Source: Spongilla lacustris (taxonomy: Eukaryota; Porifera; Demospongiae; Spongillida; Spongillidae). From it: a DNA stretch of 64,000 nucleotides. Position 1 is the stretch's first letter. Each line of letters begins with the position of its first letter. Made by a program: the position numbers and the translations under genes. Shown piece after piece: positions 10,660-24,500 of this stretch. The stretch is from NCBI GenBank assembly GCA_949361645.1, contig OX442415.1:12974735-13038734 (forward strand). Reading direction: 5' to 3'. Under the pieces are notes generated by a model that worked only from the letters and a program-made list of their open reading frames with translations, searched no databases and was not told where the DNA came from.

Positions 10660-11090
10660 ATCGGCAATACAAACAAAACACCTTTTTTGTCAGGCACAAC
10701 GTAATCCATGAATATTTTTCGTACCGTAAAATACCTTCCATTTTTAGAAAATCGCTTTCTGTTTAGGCTGATACGCTTCCATTTCATTACTACAGCATAC
10801 AGCTGAGCACTCCAACAAACCCGTTGTATCGTGGCCACTTATTGTTGCAGCACTGTCCAGGTCCACTGACGCATCAGTGACTTGAGCCACATGTTGTTTC
10901 TTGTGGTGCAATCATACTGATACTACATGCAATTGATCGTAAGCTGACTCCTTTTTGGTGTTGCTCCTTCTGGATTTTTTTCAACTCACTCAACAAAACT
11001 TGTCGCCTCTTCATTGGCAGCAAATTAAAGTAATGCGTCTCGGGAACAAAACACAGGTCAGAATCACAACTGTAGATAATGCCTTTCAAA
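10660..11090 (-). pseudogene. hAT-like (TTF/DUF4371) pseudogene, 5' portion
   Basis: On the minus strand the sequence around 11060-10930 includes a basic stretch (KRRQVLLSELKKIQKEQHQ). Sequence around 10740-10660 reads into a Cys-containing TTF-like motif (CLTKKVFCLYCRYC). That motif continues in frame across the BEL insertion site into 4682 and lower. In-frame stops and frame changes are present, so this is decayed. The family call rests on motif memory. Confidence 0.5.
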
Positions 11091-11390
11091 GCCTACCAGT
11101 ACGATAATAGAATAAATCGCAAAATCCCATGCAACGAACTCCGGGACAGCAAGTTGAATCTCACACCTCAGTTGACAAACTGGACAAAAACACCTCAGTA
11201 CTACTCCTAAATGCAGTGGCGAACCAGAACAAACTTAAAAGCAAAAGGCAAACTCAGAAAGCAGAACGAATCTCACAGAACTTAACACTGAACACACGAG
11301 CGATGGATAAATCAGAATACGGCACGTTTTTAACACATTGCCCGTTCACTCGCTCTTCACATGCTATAGCTATGAAATGTTTATGTTGCG

Positions 11391-11424
<34 letters not shown>

Positions 11425-11535
11425 ATTAGGCCCGTAACGGTATCCGAGCGATGGGAATGACAATAATTAGATACTGATACGGCCCCCTTGCCCCCCCCCC
11501 CCCCCCCCCCCCCCCCCCATCCGCCGCCCCTGACG
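11091..11535. other. Non-coding; poly-C tracts and one end of a TIR element
   Basis: No gene was recognised. It contains C tracts of about 30 at 11391-11422 and 11491-11518. The end sequence CCATCCGCCGCCCCTG at about 11519-11535 is the reverse complement of a CAGGGGCGGCGG-type terminus seen again at 43421. The other end of this element was not located. Confidence 0.4.
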
Positions 11536-12372
11536 TGGAGTGACAACTCAAGTCGGTACCAAAATTCCGCCATTTAATTTTTGTTCATCTCCTCCTCCTC
11601 CTCCGTCTTCCGTTCATCACGTATAACTCGCGACAGGAACGTCGTACGAAGACGACATTAGCTTCAAAAAGTAGCGTTTTGGTTCCAAACGTGCCCTTTC
11701 ATACAAATGAGACCTAAAGTTGTTAGCTGGTGATGAAATGCCGTGAAATGACCCAAGCAGGTGCAATTCATTATCGGTGGTTGCCTAGCAGTATGCAATA
11801 TGACGCCATACGCGTCTTAATTTACTGTTGCCGGGCTACACACAATTAACTTACATGTACAGACACATTACAGGCGGTTCAAATTCAGCAAGCCAAAGAA
11901 AACGGCTCGTTAACAAGGAGAACTCTGAGTTTAAGATATCCGAAGAGCAAAGGTAGGCCTATCAATAGAATAAAAAAGAGGCCTACTCGGCAGAATCTAA
12001 GCGTCCTATACATTGCAACGAATACACTAAGCCACGGCCATATATTGAACACTCCTGGCAGTGAAAAAAATTAGGGAAACAAATAAATCAAAAACTTCTC
12101 TATCGAGAAAGTGATTAGTGGGATGTACTGAGGATTGGTGGTGCAATAAGCAAGGAAACAAGGTACAGTATGTTAAAGTGAGGTTTGGTAGGATCCTACA
12201 ACTATAACAGTCCTACATTTGCAAATAGGCTTCTTCATTTGAAAATTCTGGACTGTGAGTTGTAGGATCCTACCAAACCTCACTTTAACATACTATACCT
12301 TGTTTCCTTGCTTTTTGCACCACCAATCCTACATCCTTTCTCGATAGAGAAATTTTTGATTTACTTGTTCAA
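11536..12372 (+). repeat. Dispersed repeat, copy 1 (inverted copy at 42.4-44.6 kb)
   Basis: About 840 bp that matches, in reverse complement and in the same order, 44630-44215 plus 42860-42419. Shared landmarks are the GGAGGAGGA/ACGGAAGACG block, the block at about 11758-11850 with its CAATTCATTATCGG motif, the AAGCGTCCTATACATTGCAA block and the terminal MITE. The second copy is interrupted by about 1.36 kb of further insertions. Confidence 0.7.
12086..12363. mobile_element. Palindromic MITE (AAAACTTCTCTATCGAGAAAG termini), copy 1
   Basis: Near-perfect inverted arms of about 110 bp meet around a short centre. Arms contain TCTATCGAGAAAG, AAGGAAACAAGGTACAGT and GTGAGGTTTGGTAGGATCCT. No coding capacity. 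A second copy lies at 42419-42708. Confidence 0.8.
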
Positions 12373-12576
12373 TGAAGTACACACAGGGTTGCAGATATGA
12401 AGAGGAGTCTTTCATGTGGAAACCACAGATATGTATTTGCTCACACACAAAAAATCCTAGCTGCAATAACTAAATTTACTAACATGTATGGTGTTTGAGT
12501 GTGCAATAAGCTAGGCAATTCCAGCAAATGAATAGATACATTGCCATGCAGTGTCAGGGATGTACACAGATGATAA

Positions 12577-15500
12577 TCAATTGCAGTGAGCCAAAATCCA
12601 ATCAGCAATGAGCTGCATTGCTCTATCCTGATCTTTGTCATGAAGTATTGCATGATTGTGGTTGATGAATACCTACATGTGCACAATAAAAAAAAATGTA
12701 ACCACATACGTTCCACCTGTATCATGATCATCTAGCTTGCACAACTCAGTTGTAATTCCTCCGATATTATCCTGTTGGGTCCTGTATTAGTATCTTTTAA
12801 AGGTTAGACTCTACTGCATGCATAATTGTGTCAAATTTTTAATCTGTACAGGAGTCTAATGTAAGGAAAGAAAATGAACAATAAGTAACCAAAATAGCAC
12901 TATTGCAGTTATCCTTCTGAATTACCATATGCTGAGCAGAATTCTTTTACATATACCTTCGTAGCTTACCCTCAAAATTTGAAATTGACACTCACCTCAT
13001 ACTGTAGGTCCTGAGAACCAACATTACTCTGAATGAACTGTGATGCAGAAATGGGCACTACTCTGTCCCGATCACCATGCATTATGAACAGAGGAAGTTT
13101 GATCAGGTGCATGTTGGTGCGAGCTTCAGTCATCGCAATGCCAAGCTCGTGAATCCATCTTGCCTTCAGGCCTCCTTGCCAATTAAGGGGATCTTCTACA
13201 TATTCCTTTACCTTCATTTGATAAAGGGAAACTGCAGCTTAATAACTTATATGTATAATGACTCCATCTGCTATAACACTGAAAATGAACTTACTGTAAG
13301 GTACAAAATATTCAATAGTATCTCTTGATACTATAGATATCGATATAGTTTGGAATGTATGCATTACAATCTTATAAATGTGAATTTCAGTATTTTAACA
13401 TATCGACATTAATGAGCGACCTCCTTGCAATACACAGAGTGTAAATTACAAATGAGGTGTGACTCACTTCCTCAGAATTTGTGCTGATGTTATTGACAAT
13501 TAGCAGCTCTTTTTGTGGGAAGCATACCTTAATAGTTGCTACAGCCAGTTTCTAACAAGGTGTAGGACCAGTTGCACACAACCAAAGAGTAATTTGTGAA
13601 GGGTTTAAAAGAAACACTCACCATTACTGAGAAGGTAAAGCTTCCAATTGCTGGGAAAGTATCCAGAAGAGGTCCACTGAGCAGCAGAGCACATATGAGT
13701 GTTTGGTGCTGTTGAGCTACCAGAGTGGCAACTAGCCCACCCTGCATTGAGAACCATGAAGAAAAACGTCATGAGTAACAAATTCGAATCAGCCCATTGA
13801 ACCATCTAGCATGGTTGTCCTTGAAAGGAGAGAAAAAATAGAAGGCATTCTGTATCTTCTTCCCTGCAGCCTCTAAACATACTGTACTAGTATTATGGAT
13901 TTGAAAAATTAGCTATTGCCGGACAAAATAATGATAAGCAGTATCACTATACTCATATATTTGACCATGAGCATGGGCCCCTCAATCAGTGATATCCAAA
14001 CCTTAATGACAAGGCAGAGAGGATTAGGTTAACTTCACGATGGACTAATCCGAATAACTTTCACCAATTCGAAAAGTTTGCTTTGGATGCCTTATGTATA
14101 CAACCATATGAACTTTATTTCTCACCATTGAGTGTCCCATTAACATGCTTGGCACTCCAGGGTACTGCTTCTTTACGTCCTCGATATGACCAACTATGTC
14201 TTGAACATATGTGTCGAATGATTCCACATGAACCCTGTCTCCCTCGCTATTGCCATGTCCCACTGTATGAGGGTAAAACCAATGACACCACTGTATAAAT
14301 GGTAAGAACTGACATCTTTATGGTACAATTTTCTGTACATTACCCCCGGCCTTTCTGCCCTTCCCAAATCGAAACCCTCTGATTGAAAATACAAAATCTC
14401 CATTGAAAAGAATACATGAATGGAGTTTGGACACGAGTGGTGAGAAGAGAACGATTCATCGCACTGTAAGTATACATGTGCATGTCGTTGATAGTACCAG
14501 AATAATGACCAATTCAGTTTCAATGGTGTTATAAAACATGTTTTTATTTCATAAAATACATTACTGAATGAAAAATGAGCAAGTACTGAAAATCGAATTA
14601 TATATTGAATGTAGTACTGTAAGCCATTTGAAGCCAGAACAATGATAGAAAATTCAATCTTGCTTGCAGTACTGCAACACTGCATCTTGTGTTACACTTT
14701 TTTCCCCCAGTACATTCCACTGTTGTGTGACAGGTAAAAGGCTATCCTACACAAACAGTAACTATACGCTAGTGCCATGTACAATTTGATTGTACCACAA
14801 GGGCATATATCATTCCCAAAAGTGTGTGAAGATGCAATTTCAATTTCCATGTACAGTAACATAATTTGGGAGTTTCCATGAAAATGGCCCTTCATTTATA
14901 TTATCATATATACATATATAATAAATGAAGGGCCACTTTCGTGGAAACTGTCCCACATGTATATTATACAATGTACATATATAATTGGGACAGTTTCCAC
15001 GAAAATGGCCCTTCGCTTATATATATAAAATGTTATAAAAATGCTTCTCTTTTGAATCGCTATATCTTCCGAACGGTTGAAGCTATCAACTTCTTATTTT
15101 TAACACTTTATACTACACCATTTCTCTATGGTAAAATACATTTTGGGGTCTTGTACTTCCTCCGTGCCAGTATTGCAACGTCCGATACCCCTGTGGGTTC
15201 AAACCTGCCATAACTTTCTGTAGGAGTAATCAAATCGCTTCAAATTCGGTTTGTAGGTAGAGAGGTCGTATACCTATCGATTTGATCTGTTCGTTAATTT
15301 TTATGTCATCCGTTACGGAGATACAGCGGCGCAAAGTTGCTACAAGTTTCCCGCTCGAATCGCGCCGTTGTACGTGCGTGACCCGCTTCCATGCACCAAA
15401 TACATGAATATGCAACTACTTCCTGTGGGCTGACACTTGGATAACTTAGAGCCACACCTACTCTGCGCTGGATACGTGAATCCATCTCCCGGTCGGACTC

Positions 15501-18500
15501 ACATGCAGTTGTTATACTATTCGATCCCTATTTCGTTATCTTCTGCGTACATAAACTTTATGGCGCCGTCAACTGAAGACAAGGTCATAAGAGTTTCAAT
15601 CGGCGGACGTGAAGTTCGAGCGGTGCGAATACGACGATCGTGAGAAAGGTTACTAGATTTATGCTAGTACAGTGACGACGGTGGTCCCATTTACACCCTG
15701 CACTTGTGTCTGTTGTGGGATCAAATCCATGGTCCATTTACATCCTCTGTTGTGGGATCAAATCCATGATCCATTTACATCGTATCCTGGGTTGTGGGAT
15801 CAAATCCATGGCCCATTTACATCCTCTGTTGTGGGATCAAATCCATGGTCCATTTATATGTACAACCTGTACTTGGGGTCAAATCCATGGTCCCATTTAC
15901 ACCCTGTACTTGTGTCTGTTTAGGGTCAAATGCATGGTCCCATTTACACACTGTAGGTGTATCTATTGTGGGGTCAAATCCATGGTCCTGTACTTGTGTC
16001 TGTTGTGGGGTCAAATGCATGATCACATTTACACACTGTACTTGAGTCTGTTTAGGCTCAAATCTATGGTCCCATTTACACCCTGTACTTGTGTCAATTG
16101 TGGGGTCAAATCCATGCTCCCATTTACACCCTGTACTTGAGTATGCTGTGGGGTCAAATCCATGGTTCCTTTTACACCCTGTACTTGTGTCTGTTGTGGG
16201 GTCAAATCCATAGTCCCATTTACACCCTGTACTTGAGTCTGTTTTAGGGTCAAATCTATGGTTCCATTTACACCCTGTACTTGAGTCTGTTTAGCGTCAA
16301 TTCATTGGTCGCATTTACACCCAGTACTTTTGTCTGTTGCGGAGTCAAATCCATGGTCCCATTTAGACCCTGTACCTGTGATCAAATCCATGGTCACATT
16401 TACACCCTGTACTTGTGTCTGTTGTGGGTTCAAATCCGTGGTCCGATTTACACCCTGTACTTGTGATCAAATCCATTGTCCGATTTACACCCTGTACTTG
16501 TGATCAAATCCATGGTCCGATTTACACCCTGTACGTGTGATCAAATCCTTGGTCCATTTACACACTGTACTTGTGTCTGTTGTGAGATCTAATCCATGGT
16601 CCCATTTAACCCTGTACTTCTGTCTGTTGTGGGGTCAAATGCATGGTCCCATTTACACCCTGTACTTGTGTCTATTGTGGGGTCAAATCCATGGTCCCAT
16701 TTACACCCTGTACTTGAGTATGCTGTGGGGTCAAATCCATGGTTCCTTTTACACCCTGTACTTGTGTCTGTTGTGGGGTCAAATCCATAGTCCCATTTAC
16801 ACCCTGTACTTGAGTCTGTTTTAGGGTCAAATCTATGGTTCCATTTACACCCTGTACTTGAGTCTGTTTAGCGTCAATTCATTGGTCCCATTTACACCCA
16901 GTACTTTTGTCTGTTGCGGAGTCAAATCCATGGTCCCATTTAGACCCTGTACCTGTGATCAAATCCATGGTCACATTTACACCCTGTACTTGTGTCTGTT
17001 GTGGGTTCAAATCCGTGGTCCGATTTACACCCTGTACTTGTGATCAAATCCATTGTCCGATTTACACCCTGTACTTGTGATCAAATCCATGGTCCGATTT
17101 ACACCCTGTACGTGTGATCAAATCCTTGGTCCATTTACACACTGTACTTGTGTCTGTTGTGAGATCTAATCCATGGTCCCATTTAACCCTGTACTTCTGT
17201 CTGTTGTGGGGTCAAATGCATGGTCCCATTTACACCCTGTACTTGTGTCTATTGTGGGGTCAAATCCATGGTCCCATTTACACCCTGTACTTGAGTATGC
17301 TGTGGGGTCAAATCCATGGTTCCTTTTACACCCTGTACTTGTGTCTGTTGTGGGGTCAAACTCATACTCCCATTTAGACCTGTACTTTTGTCTGTTGTGG
17401 GGTCAAATCCATGGTCTGATTTACACCCTGTACTTGTGATGAAATCCATGGTCCCATTTACACCCTGTACTTGTTGTGTCTATTGTGGGATATACATGTT
17501 GTATGTGTCTGTTGCGGAGTCAAATCCATGGTCCCATTTACACCCTGTACCTGTGATCAAATCCATGGTCACATTTACACCCTGTACTTGTGTCTTTTGT
17601 GGGTTCAAATCTGTGGTCCGATTTACACCCTGTTCTTGTGATCAAATCCATGGTCCGATTTACACCCTGTACTTGTGATCAAATCCATGGTCCGATTTAC
17701 ACCCTGTACGTGTGATCAAATCCTTGGTCCCATTTACACACTGTACTTGTGTCTGTTGTGAGATCTAATCCATGCTCCCATTTAACCCTGTACTTCTGTC
17801 TGTTGTGGGGTCAAATGCATGGTCCCATTTACACCCTGTACTTGTGTCTATTATGGGGTCAAACTCATACTCCCATTTAGACCTGTACTTTTGTCTGTTG
17901 TGGGGTCAAATCCATGGTCTGATTTACACCCTGTACTTGTGATGAAATCCATGGTCCCATTTACACCCTGTACTTGTGTCTGTTGTGGGGTCAAATCCAT
18001 GGTCCCATTTACACCCTGTACTTGTTGTGTCTATTGTGGGATATACATGTTGTATGTGTCTGTTGTGGGATCAAATCCATGGTCCCATTTACACCCTGTA
18101 CTTGTGTCTGTTGTGGGGTCAAATCCATGGTCCCATTAACACCCTGTACTTGAGTCTGTTTATGGTCAAATCTATGGTCCCATTTATACCTGTACTTGTG
18201 TCTGTTGTGGGGTAAATCCATGATCCCATTTACACCCTGTACTTGAGTATGCTGTGGGGTCAAATCCATGGTCTCATTTACACCCTGTACTTGTGATGAA
18301 ATCCATGGTCCCATTTACACCCTTTACTTTGTCTGTTGTGGGTCAAACTCATGCTCCCATTTACACCCTGTACTTGAGTCTGTTTTAGGGTCAAACCTAT
18401 GGTCCCATTTACACCCTGTACTTGAGTCTGTTTTAGGGTCAAACCTATGGTCCCATTTACACCCTGTACTTGAGTTTATTTAGGGTCAATTCATTGGTCC

Positions 18501-21500
18501 CATTTACACCCTGTACTTTTGATCAAATCCATGGTCCCATTTGCACTCTGTATTTGTGTCTGTTGTGGGGTAAATTCATTGGTCCCATTTACACCCTGTA
18601 CTTGTGTCTGTTGTGGGTCAAACTCATGCTCCCATTTACACCCTGTACTTGAGTCTGTTTTAAGATCAAATCCATGGTCCCATTTACACCCTGTACTTGT
18701 GTATGCTGTGGGGTCAAATCCATGGTTCCATTTACACCCTGTACTTAAATATGTTTTAGGGTCAAAACTATGGTCCCATTTACACCCTTTACGTGTGTCT
18801 GTTGTGGGGTCAAATTCATGGTCCCTTTTACACCTTGTTCTTGTGTCTGTTGTGGGGTCAGAACCATGGTTCCATTTACATCCTGTACTTGTGATCAAAT
18901 CCATGGTCTCATTTACACACTGTACTTGTGATCAAATTCATGGTCCGATTTACACCTTGTACTTGTGATCAAATCCATGGTCCCATTTATACCCAGTCTG
19001 TACTTATGATAAAATCCATGGTCCCATTTACACTCTGTATGTGTGTCTGTTGTGTGGTCAATGCATTGGTCCCATTTACACCCTGTAATGGCCGAGGGTC
19101 GAATCAGGTCAGCTCCCTCACTTCATGCGGACAGAACCATTAATGCAAGTTAACTTAATAGCCCCACACTACATGTCCAGTTAGCACCAGTAGACTGCCA
19201 GCAAGGGAGCAACCAGGTACTAAAAAATCCTACAGGGTCATTGGGGGCTCCCACATTAATGCAGCTCTCACACTGGGCATGCCGCATTCGCCACCATGTC
19301 CCTATCTCCCACTACCTATCCTCCTCTACTGCAAGTTGTATCCGAGGCCTAGGCCATTCCTTACTCTATAGCACTCTCAGTCTCCACACAACCAGCCCTC
19401 CCACCCACCCACCCACCCACCCACCCATAAACACCCCTCTTACATATGGTGTAATCAGACTGCCAACAGGCCGGAGTGCTGCCAGCTGCCACATTACCAG
19501 GATTGAATGGGGTCATCACAAAAGTAGACCCCAGCATGTGGAGTGGAACATTGCAATAACTGGAGCCGGCCCCAAACACTGGGGCCAGCCACAATGGCCC
19601 CCCTATCCTAGCCTCACACAGTACTAACACCAGCTCCTCACTGCAAATGCAAATGAAGCCACTACCTGTGAAACCATTAACCCCCACACTACAAGAGGAC
19701 TTAATGGTAGGGGAACCATCAACTACAAGTGGAGCTACCAGCTTGCAATGGACAAATGGAACCACCATGGACTGAAGCAGCCTCCATTTGTAGAGTGTAC
19801 ATACATGCCTACGTTTGTCTTTTCTCATATTTTGTGTTGTAGATCTGAACTACTGTAGACATGTACTTGTACATGTACAGAGTAAATTTTATCTGGTGTG
19901 GATGCATTTAGTGGTGAATATAGTTACCTGCCCTATCGGTACTGATTGCGGTGGGTCTGCACCCGTGGTTGGTTTATATGGACAACAGAGGGCGTTTTGC
20001 CCTACTGGGAACTACTGTACTGTACGAGTACGTAAGTGCCGTTTTGAATGTCACATAAATTGCATGCACAGTCACAGCTACAATGTACAATGTGGCACGA
20101 TGAAGACATCAGAATTCACTACCACACAAGTGGAGTTAGCCATCAACTACGTACTTGCGTATACCTATAGCTAGCCCTAGGCTGTTGTATATCTGCTAAA
20201 ATGTATGTGCTAGTGTATATAGCGGCCGTGGGGCACAGGTGAAACTGGATTACACTGGTAATGTCTAGATCTGTTGACATCTCTGACAGTGTAGGGTCTG
20301 CTAACTTCACTTGTGTGGTCATGAATTCTGATGTCTTCATCGTGCCACATTGTAGCTGTGACTGTGCGTGCAATTTATGTGACATTCAAAACGGCACTTA
20401 GATCTACGTGTTTTGCTACTTGCGTGCAGTAGTTCCCAGTAGGGCAAAACGCCCTCTGTTGTCTATATAAACCAACCACGGGTGCAGACCCACCGCAATC
20501 AGTACCGATAGGGCAGGTAACCATATTCACCACTAACAGCATCCACACTGATAAAATTTTACTCTGTACAAGTACATGTCTACAGTAGTTCAGATCTACA
20601 ACACAAAATGTGTGAAGAGACAAACGTAGGCACGTATGTACACTCTACAAATGGAGGCTGCTTCAGTGGTGGTATTCCATTTGTCCAATGCGAGCTGGTA
20701 GCTCCACTTGTAGTTGATGGTTCCCCTACCATTAAGTCCTCTTGTAGTGTGGGGGTTAATGGTTTCACAGGTAGTGGCTTCATATGCATTTGCAGTGAGG
20801 AGCTGGTGTTAGTACTGTGTGGGGCTAGGATACGGGGCCATTGTGGCTGGCCCCAGTGTTTGGGGCCGGCTCCAGTTCAATGTTCCACTCCACATGCTGG
20901 GGTCTACTTTTGTGATGACCCCATTCAATCCTGGTAATGTGGCAGCTGGCAGCTCTCCGGCCTGTTGGCAGTCTGATTACACCATATGTACGAGGGGTGT
21001 TTAGGGGTGGGTGGGTGGGAGGGCTGGTTGTGTGGAGACTGAGAGTGCTATTGAGTAGGGGATGGCCTGGGCCTCAGATACAACTTGCAGTAAAGAATAC
21101 AAATTGCAGTAAAGGAGGATAGGTAGTGGGAAATAGGGCCATGGGGGCTTAACGACACATACATAAGGTGTAAGGAGATGACTCTTAACCACACAGACGT
21201 AAGGTGTACAGGTGACCCCTTAACGACACATACATAAGGTATACAGAGATGACTCTTAACGACAGAGACGTACAGTGTACAGGTGACCCCTTAACGACAC
21301 ATGCATAAGGTATACAGAGATGACTCTTAACCACACAGATGTAAGGTGTACAGGTGACCCCTTAACGACATATACATAAGGTGTACAGAGATGACTCTTA
21401 ACCACACAGATGTAAGGTGCACAGGTGACTCTTTAACGACACATACAGAGATGAATCTTAACCACACAGACGTACGGTGTACAGGTGACCCCTTAACGAC

Positions 21501-24500
21501 ACATACATAAGGTGTACAGAGATGACTCTTAACCACACAGACGTACGGTGTACAGGTGACCCCTTAATGACACATACATAAGGCGTACAGAGATGACTCT
21601 TAACCACACAGACGTAAGGTGTACAGGTGACCCCCTAACGACACATACATAAGGTATATAGAGATGACTCTTAACCACACAGATGTAAGGTGTACAGGTG
21701 ACCCCTTAACGACACATACATAAGGTGTACAGAGATGACTCTTAACCACACAGATGTAAGGTGCACAGGTGACTCTTTAACGACACATACAGAGATGAAT
21801 CTTAACCACACAGACGTACGGTGTACAGGTGACCCCTTAACGACACATACATAAGGTGTACAGAGATGACTCTTAACCACACAGACGTACGGTGTACAGG
21901 TGACCCCTTAATGACACATACATAAGGCGTACAGAGATGACTCTTAACCACACAGACGTAAGGTGTACAGGTGACCCCCTAACGACACATACATAAGGTA
22001 TATAGAGATGACTCTTAACCACACAGATGTAAGGTGTACAGGTGACCCCTTAACGACACATACATAAGGTGTACAGAGATGTCTCTTAACGACAGAGACG
22101 TACGGTGTACAGGCGACCCCCTAACGACACATACATAACGTATACAGAGATGACTCTTAACGACAGAGACGTACGGTGTACAGGTGAACCCTTAACAGCA
22201 CATACATAAGGTATACCGAGATGACTCTTAACCACACAGATGTAAGGTGTACAGGTGACCCCTTAACGACACATACATAAGGTGTACAGAGATGTCTCTT
22301 AACCACACAGATGTAAGGTGTACAGGTGACCCCTTAAAGACATATACATAAGGTGTACAGAGATGACTCTTAACCACACAGATGTAAGGTGCACAGGTGA
22401 CTCTTTAACGACACATACAGAGATGAATCTTAACCACACAAACGTAAGGTGTACAGGTGACCCCTTAACGACACATACATAAGGTGTACAGAGATGTCTC
22501 TTAACGACAGAGACGTACGGTGCACAGGCGACCCCTTAACGACACATACATAAGGTATACAGAGATGACTCTTAATGACAGAGACGTACGGTGTACAGGT
22601 GACCCCTTAACGACACATACATAAGGTATACAGAGATGACTCTTAACCACACAGATGTAAGGTGCACAGGTGACCCCTTAACGACACATACAGAGATGAA
22701 TCTTAACCACACAGACGTAAGGTGTACAGGTGACCCCTTAACGACACATACATAAGGTCTACAGAGATGTCTCTTAACGACAGAGACGTACGGTGTACAG
22801 GCGACCCCTTAACGACACATACATAAGGTATACAGAGATGACTCTTAACCACACAGATGTACGGTGTACAGGTGACCCCTTAATGATACATACGTAAGGT
22901 GTACAGAGATGACTCTTAACCACACAGACGTAAGGTGTACAGGTGACCCCTTAACGACACATACATAAGGTGTACAGAGATGACTCTTAACCACACAGAC
23001 GTAAGGTGTACAGGTGACCCCTTAACGACACATACATAAGGTGTACAGAGATGACCCTTAATGACACAGAAGTATGATATATACTGCAGAGGTGACCTTA
23101 AATTACATTAAAAAGCATGAATTTCACAATATGGTTCATTTGTCATGAGCCATGGTCTCACTTGTTGTGAGTATACAGTGCGGATCCTTAGATACAAGTA
23201 CATCTACAAGTAGTACATGCAGATCTCGGTCACCATCACAATCATCCAGTTCACCACATACCTCACATCATTCAACACGTGTGCATTCCTCTTCACTCAA
23301 TCGCTCAAATCATACAACACGTTCCTATTCACCTGGATCACCCCGCCACTCAACTCATCCAATACGTTCTTCACCATGTCACTCTACTTAGCAAACACGT
23401 TCAAGTCATTCAACACATCCATCTTCATGTTTTTCCTCACCATGCTCATCATCCCATTCCTCATACTCATACTTGCATCATTCCTATCAGCCAGAGCCAC
23501 TGCCTGTAATGGTGAGGCCACCAGTAGCTGCAATAGTCCAGTTTCCACCAAGGATTCAGCTCCAGTCACCATCACAGTCATGGTCCCAGGCACCATTACC
23601 ATGGACAGCTGGACCTATGCCAGACACACTTGGGCAGGACAAGGACCATTCTGTTACCATTAATATGCGTACTAGAACTCTTTCAAAACATTTACATGTT
23701 CATGTGCTTGTACCCATGTGATCACTTCTTTGTTATGATAATCAAGCTTCGCTAAGGTGTAACTTCTTGTGTAAATGTAACGTTTGTCAGAATGTTACCT
23801 CAATAGATTGTGAGGACAAGCTGACAAACGAGTTCTTAAAAGAACTTTTGATTCAACATGATACACAGTTGCACTGTACATAGATTATCTGAGCAACAAC
23901 CGACTTTTCTTCACGAGTGCACCAGAGCTACATGTACATGTATATCTGAGCAACAATCGACTTTTAACTTCACAAGTGCACCAGAGTTATCAAGCAACAA
24001 ACGACTTTTCTTCACGAGTGCACCAGAGCTACATGTACATGTATATCTGAGCAACAATCGACTTTTAACTTCACGGGTGCACCAGAGTTATCACTTTGCA
24101 ACAACCAACGTTTCTTCACGAGTGCACCAGAGCTACATGTACATGTACATGTATATCTGAGCAACAATCGACTCATCATGGGTGCACCAAACATCTCTCT
24201 AGTAATCTGAGCAATAACTAACTTATATTTGCAGAGGTGCATGCATCATGTTCTGTGTCTATTCAGGCAACTAAATTGCTAAGGTAACTCACAACCTGAG
24301 AGCTTCTCTAGCTTTAAGTGCTCTTAATGCTGGTATTAGACCTCCATTGATGTCAAGGAGTATGAACGTCCAGTTGCTGTTGTTGAACATCAGTTGGATC
24401 TATCTCCAAGATGTCTGGGTTCCTTGGGTAATTGTAGGACTTGCCAGGTACATGTAGCTTTGGGTGAAGGAAAATGGCCTCACTTCTACAGATGAAATTG

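Noticed and set aside
15672..19143. Many open frames with GSNPWSHLHPVL repeats
   Set aside because: The 48-bp unit is a multiple of three, so stop-free frames are expected; no start, splice or family support.
15690..23065. Regular repeats that might suggest a CRISPR array
   Set aside because: Units are contiguous with no unique spacers, and the window is eukaryotic.
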